A program made the position numbers and the translations under genes. Below, one piece after another: positions 7,076 to 14,656 of a stretch of 24,488 nt of DNA. Under the pieces are notes generated by a model, which was not told the DNA's origin, made no database searches, and saw only the letters and a list, made by a program, of their open reading frames with translations. This DNA is from CAZOSF01 sp964582415 (GTDB lineage Bacteria > Bacteroidota > Bacteroidia > Flavobacteriales > Flavobacteriaceae): positions 1 to 24,488 of the forward strand of contig CAZOSF010000036.1 of assembly GCA_964582415.1 (NCBI GenBank), read 5' to 3'. Position 1 is the first letter of the stretch. Each line of letters begins with the position of its first letter.

Positions 7076-7918
7076 ATGGTGAATTATAACGGACAAATCA
7101 CGGCACTTTCAGATACTCGGCTTCACCCACATAACCGTGGCTTGCATTATGGAGATGCGGTTTTCGAGACCATCAAGGTATCGGCTGGGAAAGTGCTTTT
7201 CTGGGAAGATCATTATTTCCGACTAATGGCTTCCATGCGAATCATGCGCATGGAAATACCCATGTCATTCACCATGGAATTTCTGGAAAGAGAGATTCAG
7301 AAAACGATTGAAAACGCCGAAGCTTCCAGTGCGTATCGGGTGAAATTATTGGTATGGCGTAGCTGGGGTGGAAGATATACGCCAACATCGAAAGAGGTGG
7401 AATATCTGGTGGAAGTGGAGCCGATAACTGCTCCTTTTTATATTCTGAGTGAAGGAACCTACGAAGTAGAACTCTTCAAAGATCATTATATCGCTTCTGG
7501 ATTATTATCAACTTTAAAGACTAATAATAGAGCCATCAATGTGTTGGGAAGCATTTATGCTGCCGAAAATGACTACCAAAATTGTCTGTTGTTAAACGAG
7601 CAAAAGCAAGTGGTCGAAGGGCTAAATGGAAATTTATTTTTGGTGAAGGGGTATAAAATAAAAACACCACCCTTATCTGATGGCTGCCTTAACGGAATCG
7701 TCCGAAAACAGATTATCGATATCCTCGGACATATGCCTGATTATATTCTGGAAGAAACCTCCATTTCTCCTTTCGAACTACAAAAGGCCGATGAGTTGTT
7801 CTTGACCAACACCATCCTAGGAATTCAACCGATTACCAAGTATCGTAAAAAGGACTACGGAAATAAAGTAGCGAAAGAGCTGTTGGCTAAATTGAATGCC
7901 AAAGCCCGCTTGGGTTAG
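7076..7918 (+). CDS. Class IV PLP-dependent aminotransferase / aminodeoxychorismate lyase-like
   Basis: A 280-residue fold-type IV PLP enzyme, the family that holds branched-chain aminotransferase, D-amino acid aminotransferase and 4-amino-4-deoxychorismate lyase. Visible features: the N-terminal MVNYNG and HNRGLHYGDAVFETIKV, the Arg-containing YRVKLLVWR strand, the PLP lysine K148 in L-S-T-L-K-T-N-N-R-A, the cofactor-glutamate region VVEGLNGNLFLV, and the C-terminal ADELFLTNTILGIQPI motif. Length fits ADC lyase (folate pathway) or a short aminotransferase better than a full BCAT, so pabC-like is possible but not proven. The stop codon overlaps the stop of the convergent yqgE gene (7915-7918). 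The start sits directly after a terminator-like hairpin. Confidence 0.88.
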   Translation: MVNYNGQITALSDTRLHPHNRGLHYGDAVFETIKVSAGKVLFWEDHYFRLMASMRIMRMEIPMSFTMEFLEREIQKTIENAEASSAYRVKLLVWRSWGGRYTPTSKEVEYLVEVEPITAPFYILSEGTYEVELFKDHYIASGLLSTLKTNNRAINVLGSIYAAENDYQNCLLLNEQKQVVEGLNGNLFLVKGYKIKTPPLSDGCLNGIVRKQIIDILGHMPDYILEETSISPFELQKADELFLTNTILGIQPITKYRKKDYGNKVAKELLAKLNAKARLG

Positions 7919-8475
7919 TTGTAGTTGGGGTTTTCAGGGGCATTCGACCAGATAAGATAATCACCACCGAACTCGATCATTTTCTTTTTCCAGAAATCTT
8001 TTCCTGGAATTCCGATGATACCGCTTTTCAGTTTGTTTTCAGTAACCACCCAGCTGTTCACCTTTAGTTCTTCTTCCAACTGATCGGCAGACCAACCAGA
8101 ATAGCCCAAGAAAAATTGAATCTGATTTTCATTCAGTTCATTGGTCATCAGCAAATCCAAAATCATATCGAAATCGCCGCCCCAATAAATTCCGTGAGAA
8201 ATTTCTACACTCCCTGGAATGAGCTCAGGTATGGTATGTATGAAGTACAAATTGTCCTGTTCCACAGGGCCTCCATTGTACACTCGTAATTTGGAATTGA
8301 CTTCAGGGATGAAATCCTTTAGGCGATATTTTAGAGGTTTATTCAAGATAAAACCGACCGATCCATTCTCGTTATGTTCGGCCAATAAAACAACAGATCG
8401 ATTGAATGATACATCGCCGATAATGGAGGGTTCTGCTATCAACAAGACCCCTTTGTTTGGATTTACACTAATCAT
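7915..8475 (-). CDS. YqgE/AlgH family protein
   Basis: A 186-residue member of the YqgE/AlgH (DUF179) family. Diagnostic segments: the N-terminal NKGVLLIAEPSIIGDVSFNRSV, VVLLAEHNENGSVGFILNKPL, VYNGGPVEQDNLYFIH, GIYWGGDFD, FFLGYSGWSADQLEEEL and a closing stretch ending YLIWSNAPENPNYN. The molecular function is unknown; in Proteobacteria AlgH was first linked to alginate regulation. I chose ATG 8475 because it gives the standard family start just before NKGVLLIAEP; the longer frame to 8526 adds 17 residues with no family similarity. It is convergent with the aminotransferase, with a 4-base overlap of the stop codons, and lies downstream of the HU gene beyond a terminator. Confidence 0.92.
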   Translation of the reverse strand: MISVNPNKGVLLIAEPSIIGDVSFNRSVVLLAEHNENGSVGFILNKPLKYRLKDFIPEVNSKLRVYNGGPVEQDNLYFIHTIPELIPGSVEISHGIYWGGDFDMILDLLMTNELNENQIQFFLGYSGWSADQLEEELKVNSWVVTENKLKSGIIGIPGKDFWKKKMIEFGGDYLIWSNAPENPNYN

Positions 8476-8565
8476 TTCCCCCGATTTTAGATAATTAAAT
8501 CTAAGTATTAATTTGTAAAAATCCAACTTTGGACCTTTTTATAGGAAATTAAGGGCAAAAGAAAA

Positions 8566-8587
8566 CCCTGCTGTCTGTACAGCAGGG
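8566..8587 (-). terminator. Intrinsic terminator of the HU gene
   Basis: Perfect 8-bp stem CCCTGCTG / CAGCAGGG with a 6-base loop, followed on the minus strand by TTTTCTTTTG. It lies 28 bases after the HU stop codon. Confidence 0.85.
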
Positions 8588-8615
8588 CAAAACTCTTTTG
8601 ATTGGGTTGAAGCGG

Positions 8616-8888
8616 TTAGTTTACAGCGTCGGATAGTTCAGATCCCGCTTTGAATTTTACTACTTTTTTAGCAGCAATCTTAATGGTTTTACCAGTTTGA
8701 GGGTTGCGTCCTTCACGGGCAGCTCTCTTGGATACAGACCAAGATCCAAAACCTACCAATGAAACTCTATTTCCTTTTTTCAAGGCTTTCTCAACGTTTC
8801 CTAGGAAAGACTCTAATGCTTTTTTAGCAGCTGCTTTGGTGATTCCAGCATCGGCAGCCATTGCGTCGATTAAATCAGATTTGTTCAT
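8616..8888 (-). CDS. HU-family DNA-binding protein
   Basis: A 90-residue nucleoid protein of the HU/IHF family. MNKSDLIDAMAADAGITKAA is the canonical first helix pair, ALKKGNRVSLVGFGSWSV is the dimer core, and R-E-G-R-N-P-Q-T-G at about 60-68 is the beta-arm tip with the intercalating Asn-Pro. IAAKKVVKFKAGSELSDAV is the usual end. It binds and bends DNA without strong sequence preference and compacts the chromosome. It is a single-gene unit: own promoter (8941-8970, TTG-N19-TAAATTTG on the minus strand), own terminator. The Ala/Lys-rich composition and A/T-rich leader are typical of highly expressed genes. Confidence 0.97.
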   Translation of the reverse strand: MNKSDLIDAMAADAGITKAAAKKALESFLGNVEKALKKGNRVSLVGFGSWSVSKRAAREGRNPQTGKTIKIAAKKVVKFKAGSELSDAVN

Positions 8889-8940
8889 AGTTTACTTTTT
8901 AAATTAAAATTGTTAGTTAAACATTTGCATAAATGCTCTA

Positions 8941-8970
8941 CAAATTTAATCGGATAATCGGTTCATGCAA
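8941..8970 (-). promoter_or_regulatory. Promoter of the HU gene
   Basis: On the minus strand TTG (8970-8968), 19-base spacer, TAAATTTG (8948-8941): full match to the Flavobacteriaceae consensus. It predicts a leader of about 45 bases before the HU start at 8888. Confidence 0.75.
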
Positions 8971-9074
8971 GGAATGACGCGGGAAAACGGCGTTTTTGTT
9001 GATAAGTCGGGGGTAATGTTAATAAAGTCGGACGAAAATCGATGAAATACAACCAGCTTACTGAATTCAAGGCT

Positions 9075-10022
9075 TTACACGAATTTTGCATTTTCATCGA
9101 AGGAAAAGCCATTCAATAGATCCCCAACGGTCATTCTTCGTTTCCCAGGAAGCTGTAATTCTAATACCTTAATATACCCATCGGAAACGGCTACCTTCAA
9201 TTCCTTTTTGTCCACTTCGATCGTTCCTGTACCCGCGGTAGGTTGTCCTGGTTCAAAGCGTACCGAATAGATTTTTGTTTTCATGGGTTCGCCCCCCTGA
9301 TGCAAATGGGTCCATGCTGCGGGATAGGGGCATAGGCCCCTTACGAAATGATCAACGCGATTTCCCGTCCATTGCCAATCGATCCGGGTATTTTCTGGAG
9401 TCAATTTTGGAGCCTCAAGAAATTCCTCTTGCATTGGTTGGGGATGGGGTGTCACCTTATCGACTTCAATTTTCTTTACCGTTTCAACGACCAATTCGGC
9501 ACCTAGTTCCATTAATTTATCATGCAAGGATCCAGCGGTTTCATCAGGAGCAATTGTCACCTTGCTAGAATCGATAATAGCTCCCGTATCTATCTTTTCG
9601 TCAATAAAAAAAGTAGTAACCCCCGTTTCTTTTTCTCCGTTTATAATAGCCCAATTAATAGGGGCAGCCCCTCGATACTTGGGAAGTAATGAGGCATGTA
9701 AATTAAAGGTGCCATATTCCGGTAAACTCCAAACCACTTTGGGAAGCATGCGAAACGCTACGACAATTTGTAAATTGGCCTTAAGTGCCTTCAGCTCTTC
9801 AAGGAACTCCTCGTCCTTCAAATTGGTGGGCTGTAATATGGGTAGATTCTGGGATAAGGCATATTCCTTTACAGCAGATTGAGACAGTTTTCTACCCCTT
9901 CCTGCGGGCTTATCCGGGGAAGTGATCACTCCAGCGATAGTATAACCTTCCTCAACCAGGCGTTGCAAAATTCCAACAGCGAAATGGGGAGTTCCCATGA
10001 AAACAATACGGAGGTTTCTCAT
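9075..10022 (-). CDS. fmt: Methionyl-tRNA formyltransferase
   Basis: A 315-residue enzyme that formylates initiator Met-tRNA using 10-formyltetrahydrofolate. The N-terminal Rossmann part shows LRIVFMGTPHFAVGIL and VITSPDKPAGRGRKL; the active-site region has FNLHASLLPKYRGAAPINWA (Asn and His of the catalytic set in N-L-H-x-S-L-L-P) and GVTTFFIDEKIDTGAII, with the catalytic Asp in DTG. The C-terminal OB-fold domain (about 205-315) includes RIDW and ends MTVGDLLNGFSFDENAKFV. The ATG at 10022 is chosen because it gives the standard MRNLRIVFMGT start and overlaps the recQ stop in an ATGA junction, a sign of translational coupling. It is the last gene of the kinase-recQ-fmt operon. Confidence 0.97.
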   Translation of the reverse strand: MRNLRIVFMGTPHFAVGILQRLVEEGYTIAGVITSPDKPAGRGRKLSQSAVKEYALSQNLPILQPTNLKDEEFLEELKALKANLQIVVAFRMLPKVVWSLPEYGTFNLHASLLPKYRGAAPINWAIINGEKETGVTTFFIDEKIDTGAIIDSSKVTIAPDETAGSLHDKLMELGAELVVETVKKIEVDKVTPHPQPMQEEFLEAPKLTPENTRIDWQWTGNRVDHFVRGLCPYPAAWTHLHQGGEPMKTKIYSVRFEPGQPTAGTGTIEVDKKELKVAVSDGYIKVLELQLPGKRRMTVGDLLNGFSFDENAKFV

Positions 10023-11749
10023 CCTTTCCAGAAATATTCGTTTATCGCGTTTAACCCAATTTGTTTGCGGTCCAATAGCCACTGTAGGACCTTTAGGATA
10101 TCCGCTTCCGCAAAGGTAAGGTTTTCGACTAGGCTGCGCGAATCCATCGGACTTTCTTTCAACAGNNNNNNNNNNNNNNNNNNNNNNNNNNNNNNNNNNN
10201 NNNNNNNNNNNNNNNNNNNNNNNNNNNNNNNNNNNNNNNNNNNNNNNNNNNNNNNNNNNNNNNNNGTTTCAAAAAGCTGTAATTCCAATACTTCCAGGCG
10301 TTCCATTTCCCGTAGGGCCGATATAATTTTTTCGACAGGCATTCCCGTTTTCTTCCCAGCCCAATCTAAATTGATGGGCTGTAACGATTCAAAGAGTCCG
10401 CCATACAATCGCAACAGCGTTTTCCCCACCATGGAAAGCTCCGGTTTTTTATCGAAAAGGTCCAAAAGATCTTCCGATGGTACCAAAAAACGCAACTTCG
10501 AATTTCGACCGAATTGTTGCGACAACCGAACGATTCCCAAACGATCCAAGGTTTGTATCCCATTAAAGGCCATTACTGGATTCAGATCATACGTGGCACA
10601 AAAATGGTTGAAATTGAAACTGTGTTCGGTAAATTCGCCTTCCCCGTAAGGTATTTGAAAATAATTGCTCAAGGTTCTATACAATTGTTTGATATCGGCC
10701 AACGAAGGCAGTGTATCGACAAATTGTTTTTTGATAAGAGTTTTATCGTATTCGTTATACAGTAATAGGGCAGTAGCTTCTTTTCCATCCCTTCCAGCAC
10801 GTCCTGCTTCTTGGAAGTAACTTTCCAAGCTATCAGGCAACTGAACATGAACCACAAATCGCACCCGAGGATTATCGATTCCCATACCGAAAGCATTGGT
10901 GGCGACCATCACTTGGGTTCGGCCAGACAGCCAAGCCTCTAATTTGTCATTCTTCGCTTTGGTGGGGAGTCCGCCATGAAAGAAATCGGAGGTAATGCCT
11001 TTATGCCCGAGGGTGCTACTATAACTTTCGGCCAACTTTCTGCTTCGTACATACACAATGGCGGAGCCCTTTAAATTTTTAAAGCGTTGCTCCAACACAT
11101 ATTCCTTGTCTTCTTGAAAGTACACTTCGTACGAAAGGTTCGTTCGTGCAAAGGAAGTACGGAAAATAGCAGGTTCTTCCAGTTTCAGTTGAAGTATGGT
11201 GTCTACTAAAACTTCCTGGGTAGCAGTTGCGGTTAAGGCAATAGTAGCTACATAAGGATGTAATTCCTTAAGAACATGGATATTTTGATAGGCGGGTCGG
11301 AAATCATTTCCCCACTGAGAGATACAATGCGCTTCATCTACTGCGATAAGATTGATGTTCATCTTTCGAAGCGCTTCCTGAACCTGTTCCTGTTGTAAGC
11401 GTTCTGGGGAGAGATACAAGAACTTGTAGTTTCCAAAAAGGGCATTATCCAAAAGGGTGGTGAGTTCGTCTTGAGAAAGACCACCCGACAGGTGCATCGC
11501 TTTTATACCTTTGTCCATAAGGGCTTTCACCTGATCGGTCATAAGGGCTACTAAGGGTGAAATCACAATACATATGCCCTCCATTACTAAGGCGGGTACT
11601 TGAAAGCACAGAGATTTTCCGCCTCCCGTTGGAAGTAAGGCCACGGTATCCCGACCGCTCAAAACCGATTCGATAATTTCGAGCTGCGAAGGCCGGAATT
11701 CGGAATAGCCCCAATAGGAGTACAGGATGTCATGCGGACGCCTTACCAT
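10019..11749 (-). CDS. recQ: RecQ-family ATP-dependent DNA helicase (interrupted by gap)
   Basis: A superfamily 2 3'-5' DNA helicase for recombination and replication-fork repair. All helicase motifs are readable: YWGYSEFRPSQLEII (motif 0), LLPTGGGKSLCFQ (I), ISPLVALMTDQV (Ia), VDEAHCISQWGNDFRPAY (II and aromatic-rich loop), ALTATAT (III), AIVYVRSRKLAES (IV), MVATNAFGMGID (V) and QEAGRAGRDG (VI). An RQC-like/winged-helix region follows. A 100-N gap (10166-10265) removes the stretch between LELQLFE and LLKESPMDSRSL, where relatives carry the Cys-rich zinc segment, so the true protein should be longer than the 576 codons implied. The ATG at 11749 overlaps the end of the upstream kinase gene by 7 bases; its own stop overlaps fmt by 4. 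Confidence 0.95.
   Translation of the reverse strand: MVRRPHDILYSYWGYSEFRPSQLEIIESVLSGRDTVALLPTGGGKSLCFQVPALVMEGICIVISPLVALMTDQVKALMDKGIKAMHLSGGLSQDELTTLLDNALFGNYKFLYLSPERLQQEQVQEALRKMNINLIAVDEAHCISQWGNDFRPAYQNIHVLKELHPYVATIALTATATQEVLVDTILQLKLEEPAIFRTSFARTNLSYEVYFQEDKEYVLEQRFKNLKGSAIVYVRSRKLAESYSSTLGHKGITSDFFHGGLPTKAKNDKLEAWLSGRTQVMVATNAFGMGIDNPRVRFVVHVQLPDSLESYFQEAGRAGRDGKEATALLLYNEYDKTLIKKQFVDTLPSLADIKQLYRTLSNYFQIPYGEGEFTEHSFNFNHFCATYDLNPVMAFNGIQTLDRLGIVRLSQQFGRNSKLRFLVPSEDLLDLFDKKPELSMVGKTLLRLYGGLFESLQPINLDWAGKKTGMPVEKIISALREMERLEVLELQLFEXXXXXXXXXXXXXXXXXXXXXXXXXXXXXXXXXXLLKESPMDSRSLVENLTFAEADILKVLQWLLDRKQIGLNAINEYFWKG
10166..10265. other. Assembly gap (100 N)
   Basis: Exactly 100 N inside recQ. 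The frame is the same on both sides. Compared with RecQ proteins of this type, roughly 80-100 residues are absent between the flanking segments, so the real gap is probably about 250-300 bases. Confidence 0.9.
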
Positions 11750-12288
11750 AGTCCTTCCAATTTATGGAGAATATGTTCCGAACGGTATTCCAGGCTGCCC
11801 GTTGGTACATGATCCACAGTGTATCCGTATCCTTCGTAGGCCTTATGTAAATAGTGAAAGAGCTTTTCAGCCTGTTCGTACGATTCATAACGTTCATTGT
11901 CCTGTTCATAGATGGCTTCCCAGGGAGGAAGTAAAAACACCGCATCGTAGCGATGTATTTTACACGTGGTATCAAAGTGAGTAGGGTAGGGAGTTCCGAG
12001 GTAATGCATGTAGGCGGGAACATCGGGAATACCTCTGTCGTAGAAAAGGGGTTTGTTTGTAAAACCTTCACCTTGCATAAATTGTTGCAGGCGACCTTCC
12101 AAAAGTCGTTCACTGAATAATAAGGGTTGCTCCAAAAAGAGCTGTTCGATGCCCTCTTGTTGTGCTTGAAGGATGATTTCCCTAGAAATTTCAGGGAGCA
12201 CGTCGTGCCCCAAGGATTTGAGATGATCGATCAGTGAAGTCTTTCCAGAGCCAGGTCCACCAGTAATGACAATTCTTTTGGTTTTCAA
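11743..12288 (-). CDS. P-loop ATPase/kinase, NadR-like AAA_28 family
   Basis: A 181-residue P-loop protein. MKTKRIVITGGPGSGKTSLI contains a clean Walker A (GGPGSGKT, 10-17). PEISREIILQAQQEG and LFYDRGIPDVPAYMHYLG (DRG motif near residue 85) match the small kinase-like AAA_28 family, related to the ribosylnicotinamide kinase domain of NadR and to nucleotide kinases. The DAVFLLPPW-E stretch is the usual strand near the lid, with ERYESYEQAEKL after it. The substrate is unknown. It is the first gene of the operon with recQ (7-base overlap) and fmt, and is divergent from the DUF493 gene across a 73-base promoter region. Confidence 0.82.
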   Translation of the reverse strand: MKTKRIVITGGPGSGKTSLIDHLKSLGHDVLPEISREIILQAQQEGIEQLFLEQPLLFSERLLEGRLQQFMQGEGFTNKPLFYDRGIPDVPAYMHYLGTPYPTHFDTTCKIHRYDAVFLLPPWEAIYEQDNERYESYEQAEKLFHYLHKAYEGYGYTVDHVPTGSLEYRSEHILHKLEGLW

Positions 12289-12304
12289 GCGTTACAATTT
12301 TTAG

Positions 12305-12341
12305 CAAAGTTAGTTAATCTTGCCACCTTGCCCTATCTTTG
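12305..12341. promoter_or_regulatory. Divergent -7 boxes between the kinase-recQ-fmt and DUF493 units
   Basis: TATCTTTG on the plus strand (12334-12341) and TAACTTTG on the minus strand (12312-12305) both match TAnnTTTG exactly and face away from each other. Neither has a clear TTG at 19 bases. They would give leaders of about 15 and 12 bases, respectively. Confidence 0.55.
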
Positions 12342-12361
12342 CTTAAAGTTAAGATTCCATT

Positions 12362-12652
12362 ATGGACAAAGACAAAAAAACGACCGAATTTTATGAACGA
12401 TTGCTTGGGCAATTAAGGGATGATACCACTTGGCCATCGCCGTATCTCTACAAGTTTATCGTTCCTGCCAGCTTGGAGAAAATAGCAGAAATAGAAGCGG
12501 TTTTCAATGATATGGAGGCAAAGATGGAAACCCGGGATTCTTCAAAAGGGAACTATACCAGTGTTTCGGTTCGTGTTATCATGGAATCGCCCGAAGCGGT
12601 TGTGGAGAAATATCTGGAAGTTTCTAAGGTAGAGGGTGTCATTTCCCTATAA
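12362..12652 (+). CDS. DUF493 (YbeD-like) family protein
   Basis: A 96-residue protein of the DUF493 family with a ferredoxin-like alpha-beta fold. The segment WPSPYLYKFIVPASLEKIAE is the first strand and helix; NYTSVSVRVIMESPEAVVEKYLEVSKVEGVISL is the typical C-terminal half, where a helix follows the Val-rich strand. E. coli YbeD has been noted for similarity to regulatory (ACT-like) domains, but no function is established. It is the first gene of a plus-strand group with DUF4290 and murA, a combination that is conserved in Flavobacteriaceae; 55 bases separate it from the next gene. Confidence 0.88.
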   Translation: MDKDKKTTEFYERLLGQLRDDTTWPSPYLYKFIVPASLEKIAEIEAVFNDMEAKMETRDSSKGNYTSVSVRVIMESPEAVVEKYLEVSKVEGVISL

Positions 12653-12707
12653 TTTTAGTATTTTGCACACTACTTCAACAAGTACATTTCCTTAAAGACT
12701 TTTTATT

Positions 12708-13331
12708 TTGATTGATAATTTAGAATACAACACAGAGCGACCGCAGTTGATTATTCCTGAATACGGCCGTCATATGCAAAAAATGGTAGGGCATTGTCTC
12801 TCCATGGAGAACCGAGAAGATCGTAACAAATGTGCCAAGAGCATTATTGCCGTTATGGGGAATTTGAATCCGCATTTGCGAGACGTTCCCGATTTTCAGC
12901 ATAAACTTTGGGACCAGTTATATATTATTTCTGATTTCAAATTGGATGTGGATGGACCTTACCCCATGCCCTCAAGAGAAGAGCTTTCTCAGCGCCCAGA
13001 GCCCCTGAACTACCCACAAAATCATCCGAAGTATCGTTTTTATGGGAACAATATTAAGCGGATGATCGACGTTGCCAATAGTTGGGAGGATGGTGATAAG
13101 AAAGAAGGATTGATCCTTACCATCGCCAACCATATGAAGAAGAGTTTCTTGAATTGGAACAAGGATACTGTGGAGGATCAGGTGATCTTCGATCATTTAT
13201 ATGAACTTTCCGGCGGAAGAATCAATCTGAAAAACAGCGATGAAGATTTGAGTGACTCTACCGACCTACTGAAAAACAAAAAACGCTTTAAAAAGAGTAA
13301 AGGCCGCAGCAGTAGCCGTAAAAGATATTAA
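12708..13331 (+). CDS. DUF4290 family protein (TTG start)
   Basis: A 207-residue Bacteroidota-specific DUF4290 protein, recognisable from NLEYNTERPQLIIPEYGRH near the N-terminus, the MVGHCLSMENREDRNKCAKSI helix region, FQHKLWDQLYIISDF, YPQNHPKYRFYGNNIKRMI and NHMKKSFLNWNKDTV. The function is unknown. The C-terminus (about 170-207) is a low-complexity, Lys/Arg/Ser-rich tail (KKRFKKSKGRSSSRKRY) that suggests nucleic acid or ribosome contact (inference). There is no ATG in the right place; TTG at 12708 produces the family start M-I-D-N-L-E-Y-N-T. murA follows 14 bases after the stop, so the two are co-transcribed. Confidence 0.9.
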   Translation: MIDNLEYNTERPQLIIPEYGRHMQKMVGHCLSMENREDRNKCAKSIIAVMGNLNPHLRDVPDFQHKLWDQLYIISDFKLDVDGPYPMPSREELSQRPEPLNYPQNHPKYRFYGNNIKRMIDVANSWEDGDKKEGLILTIANHMKKSFLNWNKDTVEDQVIFDHLYELSGGRINLKNSDEDLSDSTDLLKNKKRFKKSKGRSSSRKRY

Positions 13332-13345
13332 AACCCCAGACCGCT

Positions 13346-14536
13346 ATGGGAACCTTTCAAATTGAAGGAGGGCATCGCTTATCGGGTGAAATCCATCCCC
13401 AAGGTGCCAAAAACGAGGCATTGCAAATCCTATGTGCCGTACTACTAACCCCTGAAGAAGTAATTATAGAGAACATCCCAGACATTGTGGATGTGAATAA
13501 ATTGATCAAGATCCTCGGAAATCTGGGGGTCAAAATTCAAAAATTGGGGAAAGGAAAGTATGCTTTCAAAGCCGATGATATTCATTTGGATTATCTGGAA
13601 TCGGAACTCTTTAAAAAGGAAGGAAGCTCATTGCGTGGGTCGATCATGATCGTAGGGCCTTTGTTAGCGCGTTTTGGAAAAGGATATATTCCACGACCCG
13701 GAGGCGATAAAATTGGTCGAAGACGTTTGGATACCCACTTTGAGGGATTCATAAAATTAGGAGCAAAATTCCGCTATAATAAGGAAGAACGTTTTTATGG
13801 GGTGGATGCCCCAGAGGGACTTACCGGAACCTATATGTTGTTGGATCAAGCCTCGGTAACGGGTACTGCCAACATCGTCATGGCGGCGGTAATGGCTGAA
13901 GGAACCACTACCATTTATAATGCAGCTTGTGAGCCCTATTTACAGCAGTTATGTAAAATGCTGAATTCGATGGGNNNNNNNNNNNNNNNNNNNNNNNNNN
14001 NNNNNNNNNNNNNNNNNNNNNNNNNNNNNNNNNNNNNNNNNNNNNNNNNNNNNNNNNNNNNNNNNNNNNNNNNNGGAGATGATATTCATATTCCCACTCA
14101 GGAGGAGTTTGAAATTCAAACCGATATGGATGGGTCCATTCTCACCATTTCCGATGCACCATGGCCAGGGTTTACCCCCGATTTATTGAGTATTGTTTTA
14201 GTTACCTGTACCCAAGCTCATGGGAGTGTTTTGATTCATCAAAAGATGTTTGAAAGTCGCTTGTTCTTTGTGGATAAACTTATCGATATGGGGGCGAAAA
14301 TCATTCTCTGCGATCCCCACCGCGCTACCGTAATCGGTCATAATTTCAAATCGAAACTGAAAGCGACGACCATGGTATCTCCCGATATCCGTGCCGGTAT
14401 TTCTCTGTTGATTGCTGCGCTTTCTGCCAAGGGAACCAGTACGATTCACAACATCGAACAAATCGACCGTGGTTACGAGAACATCGACGAGCGTCTGCGT
14501 GCTATTGGTGCGAAGATTACGCGCGTGGAAAGTTAA
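13346..14536 (+). CDS. murA: UDP-N-acetylglucosamine 1-carboxyvinyltransferase (interrupted by gap)
   Basis: Catalyses the first committed step of peptidoglycan synthesis, transferring enolpyruvate from PEP to UDP-GlcNAc. Visible: substrate residues K22-N23 in PQGAKNEAL, SLRGSIMIVGPLLARFG, the active-site loop RPGGDKIGRRRLDTH, DQASVTGTANIVMAAV, PWPGFTPDLLSI with the catalytic-base Asp, and DRGYENIDERLRAIGAKI with the PEP-binding Arg. The loop position that is Cys115 in E. coli is Asp121 here, a change known to make MurA insensitive to fosfomycin. A 100-N gap (13975-14074) replaces about 70 residues, so the true length should be about 430-435. It is the last gene of the DUF493-DUF4290-murA group. 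Confidence 0.96.
   Translation: MGTFQIEGGHRLSGEIHPQGAKNEALQILCAVLLTPEEVIIENIPDIVDVNKLIKILGNLGVKIQKLGKGKYAFKADDIHLDYLESELFKKEGSSLRGSIMIVGPLLARFGKGYIPRPGGDKIGRRRLDTHFEGFIKLGAKFRYNKEERFYGVDAPEGLTGTYMLLDQASVTGTANIVMAAVMAEGTTTIYNAACEPYLQQLCKMLNSMXXXXXXXXXXXXXXXXXXXXXXXXXXXXXXXXXXGDDIHIPTQEEFEIQTDMDGSILTISDAPWPGFTPDLLSIVLVTCTQAHGSVLIHQKMFESRLFFVDKLIDMGAKIILCDPHRATVIGHNFKSKLKATTMVSPDIRAGISLLIAALSAKGTSTIHNIEQIDRGYENIDERLRAIGAKITRVES
13975..14074. other. Assembly gap (100 N)
   Basis: Exactly 100 N inside murA. Aligning the flanks (LNSMG before, GDDIHIP after) by memory to E. coli MurA places about 73 residues between them, so about 220 bases are missing rather than 100. Confidence 0.92.
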
Positions 14537-14578
14537 ATCATCGCTGAGGGTAGCACAAATGTTTCCCCGAACTGTTAT

Positions 14579-14630
14579 CTCAGACGAAGTCGAAACGTGA
14601 GGGGGGAGGTCTCGACTCCGCTCGACCTGA
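14579..14630. repeat. REP-like inverted element
   Basis: Between convergent murA and the coiled-coil gene. CTCAGACGAAGTCGAAACG (14579-14597) is an imperfect inverted copy of CTCGACTCCGCTCGACCTG (14611-14629); both carry the TCGACTyCG core. Short GC-rich palindromic units with this core are frequently scattered between genes in Flavobacteriaceae. Only one pair is seen here. Confidence 0.5.
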
Positions 14631-14656
14631 CCCTTTCAACGATTAACATGGAATAG

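Noticed and set aside
8989..9000. Weak hairpin ACGC/GCGT downstream of fmt as a terminator
   Set aside because: Its T-run is on the wrong strand for fmt and the stem is very short.
9879..10649. 256-codon plus-strand ORF across fmt and recQ
   Set aside because: Antisense to two well-identified genes and bridges an N gap; product is low quality.
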